In this document: in pieces, positions 34,013 through 42,239 of the stretch
Numbering within the stretch: position 1 is the first letter of the stretch
Layout: each line of letters opens with the position of its first letter
Assembly: GCF_900188025.1 (NCBI RefSeq)
Contig: NZ_FZNO01000019.1
Location: forward strand, 44,967 to 108,966
Reading direction: 5' to 3'
Length of the DNA: 64,000 nucleotides
DNA from: Blastococcus mobilis
GTDB taxonomy: Bacteria; Actinomycetota; Actinomycetes; Mycobacteriales; Geodermatophilaceae
The notes under the pieces: model-generated
Databases searched by the model: none
The model's input: only the letters and a program-made list of their open reading frames with translations
What the model was told of the DNA's origin: nothing
Made by a program: the position numbers and the translations under genes

Positions 34013-36129
34013 GCCACGACCTCAGCACGTTCACCGACCCACGGTCGGTGGCGGTCGTCGGCGCCTCGCCGGACCCCGCCAAGTGGGGCTACTGGCTGGC
34101 CCGCGGCGCCCTCCGCGGCGCGCACCGCCGATCCGTGCACCTCGTGAACGCCAAGCGCGCCACGATCGACGGGACCCCGTCCGTCGCGTCGCTGCGCGAG
34201 CTGCCCGAGCCCCCGGAGCTGGTGGTGCTGTGCGCACCTGCCGCCAGCGTGCCCGCCGTGGTACAGGAGGCGCTCGAGCTGGGCGTCAAGGGCTTCCTCG
34301 GCATCACCGCGGGCATCGACACCGCCCACGGCGAGCCGGGACTCGAACGCCGGATCGCCGCCCGGATCCGTGCGGCCGGTGCCCGCATCGTCGGGCCCAA
34401 CTGCCTCGGCATCTACGACGCCGCCCATCAGCTCGAGCTGGCCTGGGGCAGCTTCCGGCCCGGCAGCCTGGCGGTCGTCTCCCAGTCCGGTCAGCTGGGT
34501 CTGGAGATCGCCGGTCTCGCCTCGCACGCCGGGCTGGGGATCTCCCGGTTCGTCTCCATCGGCAACCAGGTCGACGTCACCGCGGTCGACGTCCTCGACG
34601 ATCTCGTCGACCACGAGACGACCAAGGCGGTCGTGCTCTACCTCGAGGGTTTCGACGACGGCCGCGCGGTGCTGGCCGCGATGGCCCGGCTGCGCGATGC
34701 CGGGAAGCCGGTCGTGGTGCTCACCGTGGGCGCGAGCGAGGCCAGCCGGGCCGCCGCCCGGTCGCACACCGGAGCGCTCACCGCGGCCACGGACGTCGTC
34801 TCGGCCGCGTGCCGGGCCGTCGGCGCCGTCCTCGTCGACACCCCGGTGCAGGCGGTCGACCTGGCCCATCTGCTGCTCGGCAGCCCGCTGCCGGCCGGCC
34901 GCCGGGTCGCGGTCGTCAGCGACAGCGGCGGCCAGGGCGCGATCGCGGCGGACACGCTCGCCCGTGAGGGTCTGCAGGTGCCGCGGCTCGCGCCGGGGAC
35001 GTCGGAGCAACTGGCCGCGCTGCTGCCCGCCGCCGCCGGGGTCGCCAACCCGATCGACCTCGCCGGCGCCGGCGAGCAGGACCTCACCACCTACGCCCGG
35101 GTGGTGGAGACTCTCCTGGAGAGCGGGGAGATCGACACCGTCGTCCTCTCGGGGTATTTCGGCTGCTACGGCGACGACACGCCCGAGCTGGTGGAGCGTG
35201 AGCTCGGGGTCGTCAAGACGCTGGGCGACACGGTCCGGGTGTACGGCCGCCCGGTGATCGTGCACTCGATGAGCCATGACTCCGATGCGGTCCAGCTCAT
35301 GCGGGCCAGCGCCGTCCCGACGTTGCACACCATCGATGCCGTCGCCCGCTCACTCGGCGTCGTCGCCGACCTGGTCGAGCAGAGCGGTGGACCGCTGCCC
35401 CCGGTGGCGGAGAGCACGGCGGGGGCGGGTCGGGCACTTCCCTACCTGGAGGCTCGCGCCAGGGTCGCGGGTACCGGCGTGCGCTATCCCGCGGCGCAGG
35501 CGGTCCACAGCGCAGCGGAGGTGCGACGCGCGGCCGACCGACTGACCGCGCCCTACGTCCTGAAGGCCGGGTGGCTCGAGCACAAGACCGACGTCGGCGG
35601 CGTCGCGGTGAACCTCGTCGATGCGGACGCCGCCGTGGCCTCCTTCACCGAGATGGCCGCCGGCCTCGGTGACGGCGAGTACGTGCTCGAGGAGATGGAC
35701 GCCCGGGCCGACACCGTCGAGCTGATCGTCGGCGCCCGCCGTGATCCCTGCTTCGGCCCGCTGGTGCTGGTCGGGACCGGCGGTGTGCAGGCCGAGGTCT
35801 ACGGGGACGTGCAGCTCGCGCTCGCGCCGGTGACGCCGGACGAGGCCCGACGGATGGTCGAGTCGCTGCGCGCCCACCGCATCCTGACCGGGTGGCGCGG
35901 CCGGCCCGCGGTCGACGTGGAGGACGCCGCCGCGGTCGTGGCCGCGGTCTCCCGTCTGCTCGCCGAAGAGCCTGACGTCGTGGAGTGCGAGGTGAACCCG
36001 CTGCGGGTGGGTCCTGACGGCGCGGTGGCCGTCGACGCACTGATGTTCGCGGTACCGCGCCACGGCGACGACAGCAACAACGACAGGAACCACGACGACG
36101 CCTCCGGGCCGACAGGAGCACAGCCATGA
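34009..36129 (+). CDS. NDP-forming acyl-CoA synthetase (acetate-CoA ligase alpha-beta fusion)
   Basis: A 706-residue protein of the ADP-forming acyl-CoA synthetase superfamily. Residues 1-130 are the CoA-binding Rossmann domain (SVAVVGASPDPAKWGYW; IVGPNCLGIYD). Residues 140-450 are the two succinyl-CoA-synthetase-like domains: AVVSQSGQLGLEIAG, then SHTGALTAATDVVSAAC, which holds the phosphohistidine. The C-terminus (about 490-690) is the ATP-grasp domain (APYVLKAGWLEHKTDVGGVA; ELIVGARRDPCFGPLVLVGT; VECEVNPLRVG). It makes an acyl-CoA from a carboxylic acid with ATP. The ATG overlaps the acyl-CoA dehydrogenase stop. A polar Asn/Asp-rich tail of about 20 residues is unusual but harmless-looking. 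Confidence 0.9.
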   Translation: MSHDLSTFTDPRSVAVVGASPDPAKWGYWLARGALRGAHRRSVHLVNAKRATIDGTPSVASLRELPEPPELVVLCAPAASVPAVVQEALELGVKGFLGITAGIDTAHGEPGLERRIAARIRAAGARIVGPNCLGIYDAAHQLELAWGSFRPGSLAVVSQSGQLGLEIAGLASHAGLGISRFVSIGNQVDVTAVDVLDDLVDHETTKAVVLYLEGFDDGRAVLAAMARLRDAGKPVVVLTVGASEASRAAARSHTGALTAATDVVSAACRAVGAVLVDTPVQAVDLAHLLLGSPLPAGRRVAVVSDSGGQGAIAADTLAREGLQVPRLAPGTSEQLAALLPAAAGVANPIDLAGAGEQDLTTYARVVETLLESGEIDTVVLSGYFGCYGDDTPELVERELGVVKTLGDTVRVYGRPVIVHSMSHDSDAVQLMRASAVPTLHTIDAVARSLGVVADLVEQSGGPLPPVAESTAGAGRALPYLEARARVAGTGVRYPAAQAVHSAAEVRRAADRLTAPYVLKAGWLEHKTDVGGVAVNLVDADAAVASFTEMAAGLGDGEYVLEEMDARADTVELIVGARRDPCFGPLVLVGTGGVQAEVYGDVQLALAPVTPDEARRMVESLRAHRILTGWRGRPAVDVEDAAAVVAAVSRLLAEEPDVVECEVNPLRVGPDGAVAVDALMFAVPRHGDDSNNDRNHDDASGPTGAQP

Positions 36130-36938
36130 TCGACAGGTCCCCGCTCGCCGAGTTCACCGGCCAGGTGGCCCTGATCACGGGCGGCGGCTCAGGCATCGGC
36201 CGGGCGATCGCCCTCCGTTACGCCGCCGGCGGCGGGGACGTGGTGGTCCTCGGTCGGCGCCGGGAGCCGCTGGAGGAGACCGCCCGGATGGCGGAGAAGT
36301 TCGGCGGCCGGGCCGAGGTGGTGACCTGCGACGTCCGGGATCCCGAGGCGGTGACCGCCGCGGTCAATGGCGTCGTGGGAGATCTCGGCCGCCTCGACGC
36401 CCTGGTGAACAACGCGGCCGGCAACTTCATCAGCAAGGCCGAGGAGCTGTCACCGAACGGCTGGCGGGCCGTCGTCGACATCGTGCTCAACGGCAGCTTC
36501 TACTGCACCCGGGCCGCGGCCCAGCACATGCTGGCCGCCGGCCGGGGATCGATCCTCAACGTCATCGCCAGCTATGCCTGGCACGGACACCCCGGCACGG
36601 TCCACAGCGCCGCGGCCAAGGGCGGTGTCCTCGCGATGACGCGGACCCTGGCCGCGGAGTGGGGCGGTCGCGGCGTGCGGGTGAACTGCATCTCCCCCGG
36701 CCCGACCGAGACCGAGGGCGCCGGCGCCGCGCTGTGGCCCACCGACGAGGCCAGGGACCGGGTGCTCGGCAGCGTGCCGGCGGGCCGGTTCACGACCCCG
36801 GAGGAGGTCGCCGAGTCCGCGGCCTTCCTGCTCGACGCCCGCCGCGCCGGCTACGTCACCGGTGACGTGCTGTCGGTCGACGGCGGCCAGTGGCTGGGCA
36901 AGGCCGTCTACACCGACCCCCGGGCAGGCCGGTCATGA
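36126..36938 (+). CDS. Atypical SDR oxidoreductase, 2,4-dienoyl-/enoyl-CoA reductase-like
   Basis: A 270-residue short-chain dehydrogenase. TGGGSGIGRAIALRYA is the NAD(P) motif and LVNNAAGNFISKAEELSP matches the NNAAGNF signature of the 2,4-dienoyl-CoA reductase branch. The normal YxxxK is replaced by HSAAAK in YAWHGHPGTVHSAAAKGG, as is typical of that branch where the catalytic Tyr is shifted or absent. ISPGPTETEG follows. The enzyme may therefore reduce an unsaturated acyl-CoA rather than oxidise an alcohol, fitting the neighbouring CoA enzymes. ATG overlaps the synthetase stop. Confidence 0.82.
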   Translation: MIDRSPLAEFTGQVALITGGGSGIGRAIALRYAAGGGDVVVLGRRREPLEETARMAEKFGGRAEVVTCDVRDPEAVTAAVNGVVGDLGRLDALVNNAAGNFISKAEELSPNGWRAVVDIVLNGSFYCTRAAAQHMLAAGRGSILNVIASYAWHGHPGTVHSAAAKGGVLAMTRTLAAEWGGRGVRVNCISPGPTETEGAGAALWPTDEARDRVLGSVPAGRFTTPEEVAESAAFLLDARRAGYVTGDVLSVDGGQWLGKAVYTDPRAGRS

Positions 36939-38554
36939 GCCGGATGTCCGGCGGGCAGGCCCTGGTCTCCGCGCTCGTCGCCCATGGCGTCGACACGGTC
37001 TTCGGCATCCCCGGCACCCACAACCTGGAGATCTACCGGCACCTGGCCCAGCAGGGCGTGCGGCACGTCAGTCCCCGCCACGAGCAGGGCGCCGGCTACG
37101 CCGCCGACGGCTACGCCCGCACCACCGGCCGGCCCGGCGTCGCCGTGGTGACCAGCGGCCCGGCGCTGCTCAACGCCGCGGCCGCGGTGGGCCAGGCCTA
37201 CTCCGACTCGGTGCCGGTGCTCGTGGTCTCCCCCGGCCTGCCGCTGCGCCACCCCGGAATGGGCAACGGGTTGCTGCACGAGTCCCAGGACCAGGGGGCC
37301 GCGCTCGCCGCGATCGCCGCCGCCAGCATCCGCGCCGCCAGCGTCGCGGAGATCCCCGTCGCCGTCGCCCAGGCGTTCGCGATCATGACCAGCGGGCGGC
37401 CCCGCCCGGTGCATCTCGAGGTGCCCCTGGACGTGCTCGGCGAGGACGGCGAGGTCGTCGTGCCGTCGCCGGCGAGGATGGGCCCGGCGACCGCTCCGGC
37501 GGCCGAGACGGCCGCCGCGGCGGCGCTGCTGGCGGAGTCGTCCCGCCCGGTGCTCGTGGTCGGCGGAGGCGCCCGGGGGGCCGCTCCGGAGGTGCGCCGC
37601 ATCGCCGAGCGCCTCGGCGCGCCCGTCGTCACGACCACCAACGGGAAGGGCGTGCTGCCGGAGGACCATCCGATGTCCCTCGGCGCCGGGGTGCATCTGC
37701 CCGCTGTCCGCGACCTGGTCGCGGACGCCGACGTCGTCCTGGCCGTCGGCACCGAACTCGCGCCGTCGGACCTGTGGTACGGCCCTCTGCCGCTCGACGG
37801 CCACCTGGTCCGCATCGATGTGGACCCGGTCGGGGTGCTGACCAACGCGGTGCCCCACATCGCCCTGGTGGGCGACGCGGCCGTCACCCTGGGAGCGTTG
37901 CTCGACCTGCTCCCCGGCTCGTCGGCCGAGGAGCCGGCGGTCCGGCGGACGGCACGGTGGCGGGATCACAAGTGCACGGACGCCGCGGCGGAGGGCGCCG
38001 AGTGGCTGCCGGTCGTCGCGGCTCTCGCCGCTGCCCTCCCGCGCGACGCCGTCGTGGCCGGCGACAGCGCGATGGTCTGCTACCTCGGCGCGATGACGAA
38101 CCTGCCCATGTACCGCCCCGGCTCGTTCCTCTATCCCACGGGGTTCGGCACCCTGGGCTACGGGCTGCCCGCCGCCGTCGGCGCCAAGGTCGGGGACCCC
38201 ACCGCACCGGTCCTCGCCCTGTTGGGTGACGGCGGAGCGATGTTCACGATCGCGGAACTGGCCACCGCCGCAGAGCTCCGGATGCCCCTGCCGATCGTCA
38301 TCGTCGACAACTCCGGCTACGGGGAGATCCGCAACGAGATGCTCGACCGGCACGACCCGGTGCACGCGGTGACGTTCTCCTCCCCCGACTTCGCCGCCCT
38401 CGGCCGGGCCGTCGGCTGCCACGGAGTCACCCTCGACGATCCGGCGGACCTCTCCACCGCCGTCCGTGACGCGTTCGGTGCCGACCGCGCGACCGTCATC
38501 CATCTCCACCACCACGACCCCGCCTCTTCTCCCGTCCAAGGAGCCCAGCCGTGA
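36935..38554 (+). CDS. ThDP-dependent 2-oxoacid decarboxylase, AruI (5-guanidino-2-oxopentanoate decarboxylase)-like
   Basis: A 539-residue enzyme of the acetolactate synthase/pyruvate oxidase family. The N-terminal Pyr domain has VFGIPGTHNLEIYRHL and RHEQGAGYAADGYAR, with the Glu that activates ThDP. The C-terminal PP domain has GDGGAMFTIAELATAAEL and IVIVDNSGYGEIRNEML, the metal-ThDP motif, in a form typical of AruI-like proteins that decarboxylate 2-ketoarginine. Residues 190-320 are the central Rossmann-like domain. It is coupled by overlap to the SDR before and to the amino-acid dehydrogenase after it. I infer that it decarboxylates the 2-oxo acid made by that dehydrogenase; acetolactate synthase activity is the main alternative. 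Confidence 0.8.
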   Translation: MSRMSGGQALVSALVAHGVDTVFGIPGTHNLEIYRHLAQQGVRHVSPRHEQGAGYAADGYARTTGRPGVAVVTSGPALLNAAAAVGQAYSDSVPVLVVSPGLPLRHPGMGNGLLHESQDQGAALAAIAAASIRAASVAEIPVAVAQAFAIMTSGRPRPVHLEVPLDVLGEDGEVVVPSPARMGPATAPAAETAAAAALLAESSRPVLVVGGGARGAAPEVRRIAERLGAPVVTTTNGKGVLPEDHPMSLGAGVHLPAVRDLVADADVVLAVGTELAPSDLWYGPLPLDGHLVRIDVDPVGVLTNAVPHIALVGDAAVTLGALLDLLPGSSAEEPAVRRTARWRDHKCTDAAAEGAEWLPVVAALAAALPRDAVVAGDSAMVCYLGAMTNLPMYRPGSFLYPTGFGTLGYGLPAAVGAKVGDPTAPVLALLGDGGAMFTIAELATAAELRMPLPIVIVDNSGYGEIRNEMLDRHDPVHAVTFSSPDFAALGRAVGCHGVTLDDPADLSTAVRDAFGADRATVIHLHHHDPASSPVQGAQP

Positions 38555-39729
38555 GCCCTTCGTTCCTCGAGACCACCTGGACCGACCCGGTCACCGGCAC
38601 GAAGGGCTATGTCGTCCTGGACACCCTCGTGCGGGGCCTGGCGAGCGGCGGACTGCGGCTGCGGAAGGGCTGCACCCTGGAGGAGGTCCGCGGCCTCGCT
38701 CAGGGCATGACCCGCAAGGAGGGGCTGGTCTACGACCCTGCGGACAACTACCTCCCGCTCGGTGGCGGTAAGGGCGGCATCGACATCGACCCGGGGGACC
38801 CGCAGGCGGTCGACGTGCTCCGGCGCTTCCTCGCCGCCGTGCTGCCGGTCGTCAAGGAGCAGTGGAACACCGGGGAGGACTTCGGGCTGCGGCAGGAGAC
38901 CCTCGACAAGGTCGCCGCCGAACTCGGGCTCGCCTCCACCGTCGAGGCGGTCTTCGCCACCCTGCCCGACGCACCTGCGGCGCGTGACCGGCTGGCGAAG
39001 GCGTTCGCCGTCGACGTCGACGGGGTCTCCCTCGGCGATCTCGTCGGCGGGTACGGGGTGGCGCAGGCCGGCATCGCCTACGTCGAGCGGCTGGGGCTCA
39101 TCCCCTCCGAGACGACCGCCGTCGTGCAGGGCTTCGGCTCCATCGGCGGCGCCGCGGCGCGCTACCTGGCCAAGGCCGGGGTCAGGGTGATCGCGGTCGC
39201 GGATCGGGACGGGCTGATCCGCAACGACGCGGCGCTCGACGTCGAAGCCTTGCTCGCCGCGCGCGACGGCCTCGGGGTCATCGACCGGTCCGCCCTGCGA
39301 CCCACGGACTCGACCGCACCGACCGAGGCATGGCTCGACGTGCCGTGCGACCTGGTCGTCCCGGCCGCCATGTCCTACGTGATCACGGCCGAGGACGCGG
39401 CACGGGTCGGTGCCCGGGTCGTCGTCGAGGGCGCGAACATGCCGACGCTGGCGGACGCGGAAGCCGCCCTGCTCACCCGCGGGATTCCGGTGCTCCCGGA
39501 CTTCCTCGCCAACGTGATGACCAACGCCTGGTGGTGGTGGGTGGTCTTCGGCGACATCGCCCCGACCGCCGAGTCCTCCTTCGCCAAGATCGACACGGTG
39601 ATGCGCCGGCTGGTCGACACCGTCGCGACCGACGCCGAGACGCGCGGCGTCACCCTGCGGAGCAGCGCGCTGGCGCTGGCGGGGCGCAACTCCGCAGCGG
39701 TGCAGGCGCGGGTGGGGATCACCGGATGA
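38551..39729 (+). CDS. Glu/Leu/Phe/Val-type amino-acid dehydrogenase
   Basis: A 392-residue NAD(P)-dependent amino-acid dehydrogenase. LPLGGGKGGIDIDP at about residues 68-81 carries the substrate-binding Lys (K74), and VQGFGSIGGAAARYLAKAGV is the dinucleotide-binding motif. VVEGANMPTLADAEAALLTRG and DFLANV-MTNAWWWW follow the family pattern, although the normal GGV.. segment is replaced by MTNAWWWWVVFGDIAP. The usual GPxxDVPAPD loop reads WNTGEDFGLRQETLD, so substrate choice may differ from Glu or Leu. It would deaminate an imported amino acid to a 2-oxo acid for the neighbouring decarboxylase. GTG overlaps the previous stop. Confidence 0.85.
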   Translation: MSPSFLETTWTDPVTGTKGYVVLDTLVRGLASGGLRLRKGCTLEEVRGLAQGMTRKEGLVYDPADNYLPLGGGKGGIDIDPGDPQAVDVLRRFLAAVLPVVKEQWNTGEDFGLRQETLDKVAAELGLASTVEAVFATLPDAPAARDRLAKAFAVDVDGVSLGDLVGGYGVAQAGIAYVERLGLIPSETTAVVQGFGSIGGAAARYLAKAGVRVIAVADRDGLIRNDAALDVEALLAARDGLGVIDRSALRPTDSTAPTEAWLDVPCDLVVPAAMSYVITAEDAARVGARVVVEGANMPTLADAEAALLTRGIPVLPDFLANVMTNAWWWWVVFGDIAPTAESSFAKIDTVMRRLVDTVATDAETRGVTLRSSALALAGRNSAAVQARVGITG

Positions 39730-41156
39730 GCCTCGAGCAGTGGCACCGCGACGCGGTGTACGTCGGCGGCCGCTGGCAGCAGCCGCAGGACCGGCGCACG
39801 GTCGGCGTGGAGAACCCGGCCACCGAGGAGATCGTGGGTCGCTCGGCCGAGGCGGGTGGTGCGGAGGTCGACGACGCGGTCGCGGCGGCGACCGCCGCCT
39901 TCCCGGCGTGGGCGGCCATGGGGACGGCTGGCCGGGTGGCGGTGCTCCGCCGGTGGCTCGACGTGCTCCGCGCTCAGCGCGAGCTGCTGGTGGAGACCAC
40001 GATCGCCGAGGTCGGCGCGCCGCGGACGACGGCCGAGGAGTCGCACGTCGACACCGCGCTGGACGTCCTGGAGGGCTACCTGACGGCTGCCGGGGAGGTG
40101 GCCTGGGAGGAAGAGGCCGGCCACTCGCTGGTCCTCCGCGAACCGATCGGTGTCGTGGGTTGCATCACCCCCTGGAACTACCCCCTCTACCAGGTGCTGG
40201 CCAAGGTCGGCGGCGCTCTGGTCGCCGGGTGCACGGTGGTGCTGAAGCCGGCGGAGATCACGCCGATGTCGGCCTACCTGCTCGCCGACGCCGCATCGGT
40301 GGTCGGCCTCCCGGCCGGCGTGTTCAACCTGGTGCCGGGCTCGGGCAGGGTGGTGGGCGAGGCGCTCGTCACCCACCCCGGGGTCGACATGGTGTCCTTC
40401 ACCGGTTCCACGGGGGTCGGGGCCCGCGTGTCCGGTCTGGCTGCGCCCACCGTCAAGCGGGTGGCGCTCGAGTTGGGTGGCAAGTCGGCGTCCGTGGTCC
40501 TCCCGGACGCCGACCTGCACACCGCCGTCGCCGGAACGGTCGCGGCGGCGATGCTCAACTCCGGGCAGACGTGCAGCGCGTGGAGCCGCCTGCTGGTGCC
40601 CACCGACCGTCTCGACGAGGCGGTGGACGTGGCCGTCGCAGCCGTGGAGCGGCTCGTCGTCGGGGACCCGACTGCGACCGGCACCGATATGGGTCCGGTG
40701 GTCTCGGCCGCCCAGCGGAAGACCGTGCTGGGCTTCCTGTCCCGAGCCGTGGAGGGCGGAGCGGTCCTCGCCTCCGGCAGTCCGGACCGGCCTGCGGGAC
40801 TCGACCGCGGTCACTACGTCATGCCGACCGTGGTCACCGGGCTCCTCCCCGGCGCCGAGATCGTCCGCGAGGAGGTCTTCGGCCCGGTACTCACCGTGCA
40901 GGGGTACCGCGACGAGGCGGACGCGGTGGCGATGGCGAACGCCACCGACTACGGGCTCTCGGGTGCGGTCTGGTCCGGCTCGGACGAGAAGGCGCTGGCG
41001 ATCGCCCGCCGGATGCGCACCGGGCAGGTCGACATCAACGGCGCGGCGTTCAACCCGATGGCGCCCTTCGGCGGGTACCGACGCTCGGGCAACGGTCGAG
41101 AGCTCGGCAAGTGGGGCATCGAGGAGTTCCTCGAGACGAAGTCCGTGCAGCGATGA
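39726..41156 (+). CDS. NAD(P)-dependent aldehyde dehydrogenase
   Basis: A 476-residue aldehyde dehydrogenase with the full catalytic set: Asn151 in ITPWNYPLYQ, Glu249 in ALELGGKSA and nucleophile Cys283 in NSGQTCSAWSR. FTGSTGVGARV is the cofactor loop and EEVFGPVLTVQGYRDEADAV the C-terminal signature. Length is usual. It would oxidise the aldehyde produced by the ThDP decarboxylase to the acid used by the acyl-CoA synthetase, which resembles KauB (4-guanidinobutyraldehyde dehydrogenase) in the arginine transaminase pathway. ATG overlaps the dehydrogenase stop, so the steps are encoded side by side. Confidence 0.9.
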   Translation: MSLEQWHRDAVYVGGRWQQPQDRRTVGVENPATEEIVGRSAEAGGAEVDDAVAAATAAFPAWAAMGTAGRVAVLRRWLDVLRAQRELLVETTIAEVGAPRTTAEESHVDTALDVLEGYLTAAGEVAWEEEAGHSLVLREPIGVVGCITPWNYPLYQVLAKVGGALVAGCTVVLKPAEITPMSAYLLADAASVVGLPAGVFNLVPGSGRVVGEALVTHPGVDMVSFTGSTGVGARVSGLAAPTVKRVALELGGKSASVVLPDADLHTAVAGTVAAAMLNSGQTCSAWSRLLVPTDRLDEAVDVAVAAVERLVVGDPTATGTDMGPVVSAAQRKTVLGFLSRAVEGGAVLASGSPDRPAGLDRGHYVMPTVVTGLLPGAEIVREEVFGPVLTVQGYRDEADAVAMANATDYGLSGAVWSGSDEKALAIARRMRTGQVDINGAAFNPMAPFGGYRRSGNGRELGKWGIEEFLETKSVQR

Positions 41157-42115
41157 CCGCTGCGGCGGCCGACAGTACCCACCTCGCGTCCCGCCGTCGC
41201 CTGGTCACCGCCGTGATCGCCCTGGCCGCCGTCACCGTCATCTGGGGCTCGACCTTCTCCCTCACCAAGGACCTGCTGACCCGGATCTCCGTCACGGACT
41301 ACCTGGCCCTCCGGTTCCTGACCGCTGCGGCGGTCGTGGCACTGGTTCGTCCGTGGGTGGTGCTGCGGCTGGACCGCCGCACGGTGAAGGTCGGCGCGAG
41401 CCTCGGCGTGCTGTACTGCCTCGGGCAGGCGCTGCAGTTCTTCGGGCTGCCGCACACCAGTGCCACGGTGTCCGCGTTCGTCGTCTCGATGTACGTCGTC
41501 TTCACACCGCTGCTGGCCGCGACGCTCCTGCGCTCCCGGCCCGACCGGTCGACCGTCGTCGCGGTGGTCCTGGCCACCGGTGGAGTGGCCACGATGTCCC
41601 TGCGGGGCTGGGCCCTGGGGTTCGGCGAGCTGCTGACCCTGGCCGCCGCGGCGCTGTACGCAGCACACATCCTGGCGCTGAGCCGATGGTCGACGGCGCG
41701 GACGGCCTACCCCTTGACCTTGGTGCAGCTGCTCACCATGGGTGCCTGCTTCCTGATCTGGACCTCGTTCGACGGCGTCCAGGGTCCCGGGCGCGGAGAC
41801 CTGCTGGCGTTCCTCTACCTCTCGGTGGTCGCCGGAGCCGTCGCGCTGCTGGTGCAGACCTGGGCCCAGGCCCACGTGGGTTCTGCGCAGGCGGCGGTGC
41901 TGATGGTCCTCGAGCCGGTGTGGGCGGCGTTCTTCGGCTTCGCCCTCTGGCACGAGTCCGTGGACGCCCGCACGTTGATCGGCGGCGGGCTGGTGCTGGC
42001 GTCCATGGTCCTGGTGGTGCTCCGGCCGAGCGGATCGCAGGCGGCCGCCGGTGCGGCCGAGGCAGCGGGGGTCGGCGCCGTGGTGATACCGGAGGAGCCC
42101 GATGGACGTGCTTGA
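41153..42115 (+). CDS. EamA/DMT-family membrane transporter
   Basis: A 320-residue transporter with ten predicted helices in two EamA repeats: first helix ALAAVTVIWGSTFSLTKDLL, with the WGSTF motif of the family, and the second repeat from about residue 160 (LLTLAAAALYAAHILALSRW; VLEPVWAAFFGFALWHES). DMT proteins often export amino acids or metabolites, so it could relieve build-up of the pathway substrate or product. The ATG overlaps the aldehyde dehydrogenase stop. The next, truncated gene begins 14 bases before its end. Confidence 0.85.
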   Translation: MTAAAADSTHLASRRRLVTAVIALAAVTVIWGSTFSLTKDLLTRISVTDYLALRFLTAAAVVALVRPWVVLRLDRRTVKVGASLGVLYCLGQALQFFGLPHTSATVSAFVVSMYVVFTPLLAATLLRSRPDRSTVVAVVLATGGVATMSLRGWALGFGELLTLAAAALYAAHILALSRWSTARTAYPLTLVQLLTMGACFLIWTSFDGVQGPGRGDLLAFLYLSVVAGAVALLVQTWAQAHVGSAQAAVLMVLEPVWAAFFGFALWHESVDARTLIGGGLVLASMVLVVLRPSGSQAAAGAAEAAGVGAVVIPEEPDGRA

Positions 42116-42227
42116 CGTGATCGTCGTCGGCGGAGGGATGGCCGGGGTCTCGATCGGCTACGAACTCGCCGGGCGGGCTTCGGTGCGCGGAGATTCAACA
42201 GCTGAGCGGAGCCACCGCCGTCCCTGA
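42102..42227 (+). pseudogene. Truncated N-terminus of a FAD-dependent oxidoreductase (DAO-like)
   Basis: From the ATG at 42102 the first 24 residues read MDVLDVIVVGGGMAGVSIGY then ELAG, a clear Rossmann FAD-binding start (GxGxxG form GGGMAG) of the DadA/glycine-oxidase type. The frame then turns into unrelated residues (RASVRGDSTAERSHRRP) and stops at 42225-42227, giving only 41 codons against a family length near 370-430. It overlaps the transporter gene by 14 bases, as a coupled last gene of the operon would. I read this as an operon whose final enzyme was removed by a deletion ending near 42170-42190. An amine or imino-acid oxidase would fit the pathway. Confidence 0.7.
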
Positions 42228-42239
42228 TGGGATGTCGGG

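Noticed and set aside
36908..38539. 543-codon reverse-strand frame opposite the ThDP enzyme
   Set aside because: Antisense shadow; the forward gene has complete ThDP motifs and coupled start and stop.
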